Source: Pseudalkalibacillus hwajinpoensis
GTDB taxonomy: Bacteria > Bacillota > Bacilli > Bacillales > Guptibacillaceae
Reading direction: 5' to 3'
NCBI RefSeq assembly: GCF_039851965.1
Contig: NZ_CP156674.1
Coordinates: 3,596,001 to 3,660,000, forward strand
DNA length: 64,000 bases
Part shown: positions 42,591 through 50,345 of the stretch, one piece after another
Position numbering within the stretch: the stretch's first letter is position 1
How the letters are laid out: each line of letters begins with the position of its first letter
The notes under the pieces: model-generated
What the model was told of the DNA's origin: nothing
Database searches by the model: none
What the model saw: only the letters and a program-made list of their open reading frames with translations
Position numbers and translations under genes: made by a program

Positions 42591-42597
42591 AATAACG

Positions 42598-42630
42598 AAA
42601 CAACCGCTTCTAATTGGAGCGGTTGTTTTT
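42598..42630. terminator. Terminator of deoC
   Basis: AAACAACCGCT (42598-42608) pairs with AGCGGTTGTTT (42618-42628), followed by T. It also serves the convergent transporter gene, whose stop lies at its edge. Confidence 0.88.
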
Positions 42631-43565
42631 CATATTGGAGCACTTCCTTTATGTAATTTTTCTAAAATCCTTGCAAGGAACCCGGTAAAGGGTAGAAACA
42701 ACAGGGATGAAAATACATTAAAGAGAATTGAAACGTGTGCAAGCTGCACATCGGGTAGTGAGGTAACGTACGCCACAAGGTTCCCGAAACTTTCGATAAA
42801 TGGGAAGAATAACAATACTCCTATCAAGTTAATCCATACGTGCGCATAAGCTGCGAGTTTCGCGTCTTTTGAGCTTCCGATACTTGCGATAAGGGCCGTC
42901 ACACACGTTCCAATATTTGAACCGTAAAGAATGGCGATCGCTGATGGAAGGGAAAGAAGATCCTGATTGATAAAACCCATCGTAATACCAGTTGTGGCGG
43001 TGCTTGATTGGATTAGCGCTGTAAGTAATGTTCCTACTCCAATGCCGTATACCAGGCTGGAATTTGTTTCAGTAATGATATGATCAAAAAGAGAGAGACT
43101 GGAAAGGGGTACCGCCATCGCTTCAAGCCCATGCATGGCAACGAATATGCATCCAAGTCCAAAGAGGACAGTTCCTGAACTAAATAAGATTGGACGTTTT
43201 AGTTGAAGTAATACAAATCCTGTGATTAGAAGTGGAAGTGTGAATTGATCTGGATTGAGCGTCATCAATTCTGCTGTTATAGTAGTTCCAATATTTGTTC
43301 CAAGAATGATACCAATCGATTGTCTGAACGTCAGTGCCTTTGCGGCGATTAACCCAATGGTGATGACCATTACGGCAGAACTACTTTGTAACAGGGCGGT
43401 CACAATCATACCTGTTAGGAGCCCACGAAGAGGTGTAGATGAAGCGGTGTAAAGGAGATGCTGCATCTTGCGACTGGATAAAGATTTTAAGCCAACGCGC
43501 AGGATAGTCATACCAAATAAGAAAATACTAATAAATACGATGAATGAGGCTATGTGAGGATTCAT
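42630..43565 (-). CDS. yqeW: Na+/phosphate cotransporter family protein (YqeW-like)
   Basis: 311 residues with about 8 helices. Two inverted Na/Pi repeats with the Q-S-S motif: ALLQSSSAVMVITIG and ALIQSSTATTGITMG; also GTNIGTT and GSNIGTCVTA. It lacks the C-terminal PhoU domain of longer NptA proteins. YqeW occupies this place in B. subtilis, but the gene here is on the minus strand. Confidence 0.88.
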   Translation of the reverse strand: MNPHIASFIVFISIFLFGMTILRVGLKSLSSRKMQHLLYTASSTPLRGLLTGMIVTALLQSSSAVMVITIGLIAAKALTFRQSIGIILGTNIGTTITAELMTLNPDQFTLPLLITGFVLLQLKRPILFSSGTVLFGLGCIFVAMHGLEAMAVPLSSLSLFDHIITETNSSLVYGIGVGTLLTALIQSSTATTGITMGFINQDLLSLPSAIAILYGSNIGTCVTALIASIGSSKDAKLAAYAHVWINLIGVLLFFPFIESFGNLVAYVTSLPDVQLAHVSILFNVFSSLLFLPFTGFLARILEKLHKGSAPI

Positions 43566-43659
43566 TAGCTAAGACATCTCCCTTCCAAAGAAAGTTTATG
43601 GACAAGAATAGAAGAGCATGCTTATTTTTTATTGTGGAATAAAATTAGCGAAAGAGATG

Positions 43660-43688
43660 TTGATAAAAGGGACGTGATGTATTATAAT
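43660..43688 (+). promoter_or_regulatory. Promoter of rpsU-yqeY
   Basis: TTGATA (43660-43665), exactly 17 nt, TATAAT (43683-43688). Strong sigma-A promoter about 70 nt upstream of rpsU. Confidence 0.8.
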
Positions 43689-43757
43689 TGCAGGTGACAT
43701 GTCTTTGTTAGAAAGTCATGTGTTATGATTGTCTATGTTTTGGAGGGAGGGATAGAG

Positions 43758-43934
43758 ATGGCGGAAACTCGCGTGCGTAAGAACGAGTCGATCGATGATG
43801 CTCTGCGTCGCTTCAAGAGAACGGTTTCTAAAGAAGGCACTATGGCTGAAGTTAAGAAGCGGAAGCACTATGAAAAGCCAAGTGTAAAGCGTAAAAAGAA
43901 ATCTGAGGCAGCAAGGAAAAAGCGTAAGTTCTAA
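43758..43934 (+). CDS. rpsU: 30S ribosomal protein S21
   Basis: 58 residues from ATG 43758, with GGGAGGG upstream; the frame from 43725 is not used. MAETRVRKNESIDDALRRFK and a very basic C-terminus (KRKKKSEAARKKRKF). Normal length. Confidence 0.96.
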   Translation: MAETRVRKNESIDDALRRFKRTVSKEGTMAEVKKRKHYEKPSVKRKKKSEAARKKRKF

Positions 43935-43951
43935 GAGAGGGTGTTAGGTCA

Positions 43952-44395
43952 GTGAGTCTAAATGACCGTTTAACAGCAGATATGAAAGTAGCGATGAAGA
44001 ACAAAGAAAAAAACAAACTATCTGTTATTCGGATGGTGAAATCTTCTCTTCAAAATGAATCCATTAAGATGGGTCATGAGCTAACTGAAGAGGAAGAACT
44101 TACCGTTCTCACTCGCGAAGTCAAGCAACGTAAAGACTCCCTCCTTGAATTTGAAAAAGCTGGTCGAAGTGATCTTGTGCAGAATCTCGATGCAGAGCTG
44201 TCGATTTTATCTGTCTACCTGCCAAAACAACTCTCTGAAGAAGAAGTGGAGCAAATTGTTCAGGAAGTCATAGCTGAAACAGGTGCTTCTTCGAAGAAAG
44301 ATATGGGTAAGGTAATGGGTGCGCTAATGCCTCGTGTCAAAGGCAAAGCAGATGGCGGACTTGTTAATCGAATTGTACAAAAGAACTTATCATAA
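43952..44395 (+). CDS. yqeY: GatB/YqeY-domain protein
   Basis: 147 residues from GTG 43952. SLNDRLTADMKVAMKNKEKN, LSVIRMVKSSLQN, and the C-terminal GatB-type tail with GKVMGALMPRVKGKADGGLV. Thought to act in tRNA-dependent amidation or tRNA binding; not proven. It lies 17 nt after rpsU. Confidence 0.94.
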   Translation: MSLNDRLTADMKVAMKNKEKNKLSVIRMVKSSLQNESIKMGHELTEEEELTVLTREVKQRKDSLLEFEKAGRSDLVQNLDAELSILSVYLPKQLSEEEVEQIVQEVIAETGASSKKDMGKVMGALMPRVKGKADGGLVNRIVQKNLS

Positions 44396-44423
44396 AGTGC
44401 AACTTCTATTAGTGTGGTATGAT

Positions 44424-44566
44424 TCTCCACTGATTAGTTGAACCATTCGAACCTTTAGATTAGGATAACCTGACGTCACGTCTTAATTGACAGGTTATAG
44501 CGGATCTAAAGCGTGGGATAAATATGATCAAGCGCAAACACGTCCTGTTTTAACAGGACGTGTTTT
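44424..44566 (+). ncRNA. Candidate structured small RNA or leader between yqeY and nfeD
   Basis: An extended -10 (TGGTATGAT, 44415-44423) is followed by a long stem. CTTTAGAT (44453-44460) pairs with ATCTAAAG (44504-44511), and inside it ATAACCTG (44465-44472) pairs with CAGGTTAT (44491-44498), across a TAGG/AGCGG internal loop and an 18-nt apical loop. A perfect intrinsic terminator, AACACGTCCTGTT/AACAGGACGTGTT plus T-run, ends at 44566. No known riboswitch class is recognised. Confidence 0.5.
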
Positions 44567-44704
44567 TTCGTTTTTCCGCAATAAATCATTTCAAACTAGT
44601 ATTTTAGTCACTAGTTTGTCATACTAAAAAGAAACAGATACATAAAGTGAAACTTGTTCCTAATTTCATTCGTATTAAGAGGAAGCTGGAAGGAGGGATC
44701 CCTA

Positions 44705-46030
44705 ATCAGAAGATATACAATCAGACTTTTCGTGTCCATATGTTTGATGGTAATGGTTGTTCTTCCGCTTCTAGGAAAAACTGCTTCAGGTGAAGGGGAA
44801 GGTAAGTTAGTATCCATCATCCCCATTGAGCAAGAAGTAGAGCGAGGGCTGGAAGCCTTTTTAAAGAGGTCCATTCAGGATGCAACAGATCAAGGTGCTG
44901 ACCATATTGTGTTGGAAATTGATACGCCTGGTGGGGCAGTTAATGCGGCAGATAATATTGCAACGATTATTAAGGGATCAGACATACCGATAACCGCCTA
45001 TGTATCTGATCGAGCTCTATCAGCAGGTGCCTATATCGCCTTGAATGCAGATCAAATTATCATGGAGCCGGGAGCATTAATGGGATCTGCTGCGATCATT
45101 GACCAGTCAGGAAATGCGGCAGGTAAGAAAGCCGAATCTTTCTGGCATGCTGCAATGAAGTCAGCGGCCGAATTAAATGACCGGGATCCGAAATATGCTC
45201 TTGCTATGGCAGACCCTGATGTTGATCTTCCCGATTATAATGCTCCTGAAGGTGAATTGTTAACGCTTAATGATCAGGAAGCAGTTGAGGTGGGATACGC
45301 AGAAGGAACTGCCGATGATCGCACTGAACTTTTGAAGTTTCTAAATCTTGAGGATGCAGAAGTAACCGATGCGGAGGTTAGCCTGGCCGAAAAAATTGCC
45401 CGGTTTGTGACAAATCCAATCATTATTCCAATCCTGTTATCAATTGGAAGTCTTGGTTTGGTTCTTGAATTGTATTCACCGGGGTTTGGCATTCCAGGAT
45501 TTATGGGAGCAAGTGCGTTGGTACTCTTTTTCTTCGGTCATATGATTGCCGGTTTTGCTGGATGGGAATCCTTATTTTTGCTTATCGCAGGAATAGTCTT
45601 AATTGTTGTAGAAATCTTTATACCCGGATTCGGTATTTTTGGAGTACTGGGGGCTGTTGGCATAGTGGCAAGTATAGTCCTTGCATCCGGACAAACGATT
45701 CAATTCGCTCTATTTGCGGTCCTGATTGCAGTTGCTGTAACGGTTGGGGGTTCGTATTTATTTATCAGGATCTTTGGATATCGAGGTGTGTTCAAGAAAA
45801 TTATTCTTTCAGATTCTACTAAAACTGATCAGGGATATGTTTCAAATGCAACTCGCGATCAATTGGTTGGACTTGAAGGAAAAACAGTCACGCCACTTCG
45901 CCCATCTGGAATCGCTGATTTCGGAGACGAGCGTCTTGATGTTGTAACAGAAGGTGGGTACTTACCTGCTGGAACTGAAGTGAAAATAGTTAAAACGAAC
46001 GGTTCGAGAATCGTGGTTCGAACACGTTAA
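44705..46030 (+). CDS. nfeD: NfeD family membrane protein with ClpP-like domain
   Basis: About 441 residues. Signal peptide region, then a ClpP/crotonase-like domain (HIVLEIDTPGGAV, SDRALSAGAYIALNA with the usual serine region), several membrane helices, and a C-terminal OB-fold NfeD domain (LVGLEGKTVTPLRPSG). Forms the partner of flotillin FloA. Start: the only strong ribosome-binding site (AAGGAGGG) puts an in-frame ATC at 44705; a TTG at 44654 and GTG at 44732 are alternatives without good sites. Confidence 0.9.
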   Translation: MRRYTIRLFVSICLMVMVVLPLLGKTASGEGEGKLVSIIPIEQEVERGLEAFLKRSIQDATDQGADHIVLEIDTPGGAVNAADNIATIIKGSDIPITAYVSDRALSAGAYIALNADQIIMEPGALMGSAAIIDQSGNAAGKKAESFWHAAMKSAAELNDRDPKYALAMADPDVDLPDYNAPEGELLTLNDQEAVEVGYAEGTADDRTELLKFLNLEDAEVTDAEVSLAEKIARFVTNPIIIPILLSIGSLGLVLELYSPGFGIPGFMGASALVLFFFGHMIAGFAGWESLFLLIAGIVLIVVEIFIPGFGIFGVLGAVGIVASIVLASGQTIQFALFAVLIAVAVTVGGSYLFIRIFGYRGVFKKIILSDSTKTDQGYVSNATRDQLVGLEGKTVTPLRPSGIADFGDERLDVVTEGGYLPAGTEVKIVKTNGSRIVVRTR

Positions 46031-46056
46031 TTACATGAACTAATAGGAGGAATATT

Positions 46057-47046
46057 ATGGATACTGGAACACTTGGATTACTCGTTATTGTTGGACTGGT
46101 AATTATTGGTCTCGCGATTTTATTCACATTCGTACCTGTTATGCTGTGGATTTCTGCACTTGCAGCAGGAGTTAGAGTAAGTATTTTCAATCTTGTGGGA
46201 ATGCGCCTACGTCGTGTTATTCCATCACGCGTCATCAATCCTTTAATTAAAGCTGTTAAAGCAGGCCTTGAATTAAATACAAATCAGCTAGAAAGCCACT
46301 ACCTTGCTGGTGGTAACGTTGACCGGGTTGTTAACGCCCTAATTGCGGCGCACCGTGCGAATATCGAACTGAGCTTCGAGCGCTGTGCTGCGATTGATCT
46401 TGCGGGTCGTGACGTGCTTGATGCGGTACAAATGAGTGTAAACCCTAAAGTAATTGAAACGCCATTTATTGCCGGTGTTGCGATGGACGGGATTGAAGTA
46501 AAAGCAAAGGCAAGAATTACAGTTCGAGCAAACATTGATCGTCTAGTAGGGGGTGCGGGTGAAGATACTGTTATTGCCCGTGTAGGTGAAGGGATTGTTA
46601 GTACAATTGGTTCTTCTCAAAACCATAAAAAGGTTCTGGAAAATCCAGATATGATTTCACAAACTGTCCTTTCAAAAGGGCTTGATGCGGGTACGGCGTT
46701 TGAAATTCTTTCTATTGATATTGCGGACATTGATATCGGTAAAAACATTGGCGCTGTACTTCAAACAGATCAGGCTGAGGCTGATAAGAACATAGCACAG
46801 GCGAAAGCGGAAGAACGTCGTGCAATGGCTGTTGCTCAGGAGCAAGAAATGCGCGCTCGCGTAGAAGAAATGCGTGCGAAAGTTGTGGAAGCTGAAGCTG
46901 AAGTTCCGATGGCGATGGCTGAAGCACTTCGTTCAGGTAATATCGGTGTTATGGACTACATGAACCTTAAGAATATTGAGGCAGATACTGATATGCGTGA
47001 TATGATCGGAAAACCTGATCAGGAAGAAGACGAGGATGACCGCTGA
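46057..47046 (+). CDS. floA: Flotillin-like protein FloA
   Basis: 329 residues. N-terminal membrane hairpin (LLVIVGLVIIGLAILFTFVPVML), SPFH domain (IETPFIAGVAMDGIEVKAKA RITVR region), and a coiled coil rich in Ala/Glu (AQAKAEERRAMAVAQ). Organises functional membrane microdomains. It follows nfeD by 26 nt with AGGAGG. Confidence 0.96.
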   Translation: MDTGTLGLLVIVGLVIIGLAILFTFVPVMLWISALAAGVRVSIFNLVGMRLRRVIPSRVINPLIKAVKAGLELNTNQLESHYLAGGNVDRVVNALIAAHRANIELSFERCAAIDLAGRDVLDAVQMSVNPKVIETPFIAGVAMDGIEVKAKARITVRANIDRLVGGAGEDTVIARVGEGIVSTIGSSQNHKKVLENPDMISQTVLSKGLDAGTAFEILSIDIADIDIGKNIGAVLQTDQAEADKNIAQAKAEERRAMAVAQEQEMRARVEEMRAKVVEAEAEVPMAMAEALRSGNIGVMDYMNLKNIEADTDMRDMIGKPDQEEDEDDR

Positions 47047-47081
47047 TTTACTAATCAAATGAAGTAGAGGTGATGGCAGCA

Positions 47082-47516
47082 TTGGAAAATATCCTGGAGC
47101 TGATCCTAAACAATATTGTTTTTATTGTGATTGCGATAGGGGGAATCCTCAGCTTCTTTAAGCGGATGGGAAATAAGGATGAAAAGAAGCAAACCACTGG
47201 TCGTCAATCTGGAAAGAAAATTGGAGAACCACTATCTAGATCTGTAGAGGAAGTTCATGAAACGGCAGATGAATTTACATCTGATACGCTTAGCTCATAT
47301 CAGGAAGCTCTTGAGCGAATATCAGGTCGTGATCGATCACAGTATGATGAATTGAAAGTACAGAAACCACGAAATGTGAAAAAGAATCCGAAAGGCATTT
47401 CGGTGAGCAAAAAGAACGTAAGAAATGGAGTCATCTGGGCTGAAATTCTTGGGCCACCTCGCTCAAGGAAGTCACATCCCTCCATGTCATCGTTACAAGT
47501 GAAAAGAAAGTCATGA
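47082..47516 (+). CDS. yqfB: YqfB-like membrane-anchored protein
   Basis: About 144 residues. TTG 47082 has AGAGGTGA upstream; ATG 47073 and GTG 47070 are in frame but too close to it. One N-terminal helix (LILNNIVFIVIAIGGILSFF) followed by a charged, low-complexity cytoplasmic part. Position after floA matches yqfB. Function unknown. Confidence 0.75.
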   Translation: MENILELILNNIVFIVIAIGGILSFFKRMGNKDEKKQTTGRQSGKKIGEPLSRSVEEVHETADEFTSDTLSSYQEALERISGRDRSQYDELKVQKPRNVKKNPKGISVSKKNVRNGVIWAEILGPPRSRKSHPSMSSLQVKRKS

Positions 47517-47540
47517 AGACGCCATTGTGCGTCTTTTTTT
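47516..47540 (+). terminator. Terminator after yqfB
   Basis: AAGACGC, 6-nt loop, GCGTCTT, then T-run. It ends the nfeD-floA-yqfB unit. Confidence 0.85.
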
Positions 47541-47654
47541 GTTTCTGAAAGGAATATATTTATTGGGAGGATACATTTACTAACAGAGCCATCACGTTTA
47601 ATTTTGAGCGTTGAATTATCCAGTCATCTCTTTCTTCAATAAAATGTAAAGGTG

Positions 47655-47681
47655 ATAGTTTCTCGTTAAGCTTCATAAAGA
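47655..47681 (+). promoter_or_regulatory. Candidate SigE promoter of yqfC-yqfD
   Basis: ATA (47655-47657), 16 nt, then CATAAAGA (47674-47681), close to the SigE pattern ATA-N16-CATACANT. yqfC and yqfD belong to the SigE regulon in B. subtilis, which fits. Confidence 0.45.
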
Positions 47682-47703
47682 TGAGATGAGAGGGGGAGTA
47701 TCC

Positions 47704-47994
47704 ATGGCAAAGTGGAAGCACAATCTTAAAAATTGGTTAACTCGAAGATTAGAGCTTCCCGCAGATGCGGTCATGGACTTACCGCGTATAACAATGGTGG
47801 GACAGCTTCATATATACATAGAGAACCATCAGGGAGTCCTCATGTTCTCCAATGAGGAAGTTCGCTTGTTGCTTAAACAGGGTCAGCTTCTGATAAGAGG
47901 TAAAGATTTTATGCTTAAGACGATTTTACCCGAAGAAATCCTCCTAGAAGGTAAGATTGAACACGTTTCTTATCTTGATAGACCTGAAAGTTGA
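47704..47994 (+). CDS. yqfC: Sporulation protein YqfC
   Basis: 96 residues from ATG 47704, with AGGGGGAG upstream. RLELPADAVMDLPRITMVG and the YabP/YqfC-type core LHIYIENHQGVLMFS, EVRLLLKQGQLLIRGKDF. Mother-cell sporulation protein related to spore coat/assembly protein YabP. Confidence 0.92.
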   Translation: MAKWKHNLKNWLTRRLELPADAVMDLPRITMVGQLHIYIENHQGVLMFSNEEVRLLLKQGQLLIRGKDFMLKTILPEEILLEGKIEHVSYLDRPES

Positions 47995-48040
47995 TACAAA
48001 TGCCTTACTAATCCAGGGGCTAACTATACAGGGGGTCACT

Positions 48041-49228
48041 ATGAAGGAATATATTCGAGAACTTTTTTCAGGATACGTTCGCATAAAAGTGGTTGGGTCC
48101 TATACAGAGCTGTTTATCAATCGTTGCATTGAATACCACATCCCGATCTGGGACATTATGCGAATTGATAACCAAACGATACTACTTTCACTCTATATAA
48201 ATGATGTGAAACGAATTCGATCGCATTTAAAGCGGACAAGGTGCAAGATTCGAATACATGAGAGGAGGGGTTTTCCATTTCTTATGCGGAGGATCGTCCA
48301 CTCAAGAGGTTTTCTAGCCGGTGTGATTGGCTGCCTGTTGCTTATTTTTATTCTTTCGAATATGGTATGGTCGATCTCTGTGAACGGGGCTACTCCTGAA
48401 GTTGAACACAAACTGAAGCAGGCAGCCATCGAGCTTGGGTTAAAGAAAGGAAAGTTTATTTTTCAATTGCCATCAAATCAGGAGCTTCAACAATCGCTTA
48501 CGGAAAGTCTTACTGAAATCACGTGGGTTGGCGTAAAGAGAAATGGTACAACATATCACTTTGAAGTGGTTCAAAAACAGCTTCCGGAAAAACAAAAAGC
48601 CCTTAGTCCGAGGCACATCGTAGCGGATAAAAAAGCAATCGTTACGAAGATGTATGTGGAAGAAGGTCAAGCTCAGGTTGAGGAAAATGCCTATGTAAAG
48701 CCTGGCCAGCTATTAATCTCTGGGTTTATTGGAAAGGAGAACAAAAGTCAACTCGTTCCTGCTCGGGGAGAGGTTTATGGGAAAACATGGTATGTATCCA
48801 ATGTGTCGATCCCTTTAGAATCAAAATTTAAAACCAATACTGGAGAAGCCAAAACCACCTATGCGATAGGGTTATTTCGTTTTCATATTCCTGTCTGGGG
48901 CATCGGTGCACCTGATTTCAAGGAATATGAAACACTCGAACGAGAAATAAATTTCAGATTCCTTAAATGGGAGTTGCCTTTTTCAGTTCAAACAAATAAA
49001 ATGCTTCAAACTGCCGAAGTGATCCGAACATATACTAAAAGTGAGGCCCTCAAAGTAGCCCGCACTGTCGCTCGTGAAGATATTGCCAACAAAACCTCCG
49101 ATGAAGCGGAAATTAAAAAGGAAAAGATTTTGCACCAGGAGGTAGAGAATGGTAAAGTAAACGTAAAGATTCACTTTGAAGTGATCGAGCAAATCGGGAA
49201 AGACATTCCAATTATTCAAGGAGATTGA
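48041..49228 (+). CDS. yqfD: Stage IV sporulation-like protein YqfD
   Basis: 395 residues from ATG 48041, with CAGGGGG upstream; the frame from 47957 overlaps yqfC. One membrane helix (GFLAGVIGCLLLIFILSNMV), a soluble N-terminal domain and a large extracytoplasmic domain with ARGEVYGKTWY. Sporulation-specific, role unproven. Confidence 0.93.
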   Translation: MKEYIRELFSGYVRIKVVGSYTELFINRCIEYHIPIWDIMRIDNQTILLSLYINDVKRIRSHLKRTRCKIRIHERRGFPFLMRRIVHSRGFLAGVIGCLLLIFILSNMVWSISVNGATPEVEHKLKQAAIELGLKKGKFIFQLPSNQELQQSLTESLTEITWVGVKRNGTTYHFEVVQKQLPEKQKALSPRHIVADKKAIVTKMYVEEGQAQVEENAYVKPGQLLISGFIGKENKSQLVPARGEVYGKTWYVSNVSIPLESKFKTNTGEAKTTYAIGLFRFHIPVWGIGAPDFKEYETLEREINFRFLKWELPFSVQTNKMLQTAEVIRTYTKSEALKVARTVAREDIANKTSDEAEIKKEKILHQEVENGKVNVKIHFEVIEQIGKDIPIIQGD

Positions 49229-49234
49229 GGTCTA

Positions 49235-50197
49235 TTGGCAGAACGTTATGTTGATCTTACATTACAGTTAGAGAATTCAAATGAAGCTCAAACTCTGTTT
49301 GGTCCTGGAGACGAGCATTTAAAAATAATTGAAGAGGCTCTCGGTGTGTCGCTTGTTACACGTGGCGAAGGCATATCAGTTAGAGGCGATGAAGAAGCGA
49401 TTTCCATGGTGAAGGACGTTGTAAACACGCTTCATTCACTTATTAAGCGAGGTGCAAGTATTTCAGGCCGAGACGTCGTGTATGCCTGCCAGCTTGTACA
49501 GCAAGGTATGCTTGATCAACTTCTTGAGCTTTATCAGGAAGAGATCACTACGAATGCTAAGGGAAAACCGATTAAGGTTAAAACACTTGGTCAGAGACAC
49601 TATGTCTCTGCTATGAAGAAGAGGGATTTAGTATTTGGGATCGGTCCAGCAGGAACAGGTAAAACGTATCTTGCTGTCGTTATGGCGGTTACGGCATTAA
49701 AATACAATCAAGTTAAGAAAATCGTGTTAACACGGCCAGCCGTAGAAGCTGGAGAAAGTTTAGGGTTTTTACCTGGCGACTTAAAAGAAAAAGTAGATCC
49801 TTACTTACGTCCATTATATGATGCCCTTCATGACGTACTCGGAGTGGAGCAAACAACACGTTTAATTGAACGTGGCACGATTGAAATTGCCCCACTTGCT
49901 TACATGAGAGGAAGAACGCTTGATGACAGTTATGTCATCCTGGACGAAGCACAAAATACGACTTCACAGCAAATGAAAATGTTTCTAACGAGGTTAGGAT
50001 TCGGGTCTAAAATGGTGATCACAGGTGATATCACCCAAATTGACCTTCCAAGAGGAAAAGAGTCAGGTCTTGCCGCAGCTGAGAAAATTCTTAAACGAGT
50101 GAAGGATGTATCCTTCATTTATCTTCAGCAAACGGATGTGGTCCGACACCCGCTTGTGCAGAGAATCATTGATGCATACGAGCATGAAACGAAATAA
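49235..50197 (+). CDS. phoH: PhoH-like ATPase
   Basis: 320 residues from TTG 49235, with GGAGATTGAGG upstream. Walker A GPAGTGKTYLAV, LTRPAVEAGE, Walker B VILDEAQN, and a KH-like N-terminal region. Probable RNA-binding ATPase/helicase; in many bacteria it neighbours ybeY, as here. Confidence 0.95.
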   Translation: MAERYVDLTLQLENSNEAQTLFGPGDEHLKIIEEALGVSLVTRGEGISVRGDEEAISMVKDVVNTLHSLIKRGASISGRDVVYACQLVQQGMLDQLLELYQEEITTNAKGKPIKVKTLGQRHYVSAMKKRDLVFGIGPAGTGKTYLAVVMAVTALKYNQVKKIVLTRPAVEAGESLGFLPGDLKEKVDPYLRPLYDALHDVLGVEQTTRLIERGTIEIAPLAYMRGRTLDDSYVILDEAQNTTSQQMKMFLTRLGFGSKMVITGDITQIDLPRGKESGLAAAEKILKRVKDVSFIYLQQTDVVRHPLVQRIIDAYEHETK

Positions 50198-50210
50198 GCG
50201 TTTGCGTCTG

Positions 50211-50239
50211 AAGGCCCGTTATGAAACGGGTCTTCTTTT
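50211..50239 (+). terminator. Hairpin terminator after phoH
   Basis: AAGGCCCGTT (50211-50220), ATGA loop, AACGGGTCTT (50225-50234, one G-U), then CTTTT. Confidence 0.65.
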
Positions 50240-50345
50240 GCTCTACAGGTGAACTTATTCAGGAATTATTCTCCTTTTATAAGGAAATTCTGATAAAATG
50301 TGAAGAAGAGTAGTAGAGGCCAGAACTTGTGAGGTGGAGCAAGAA

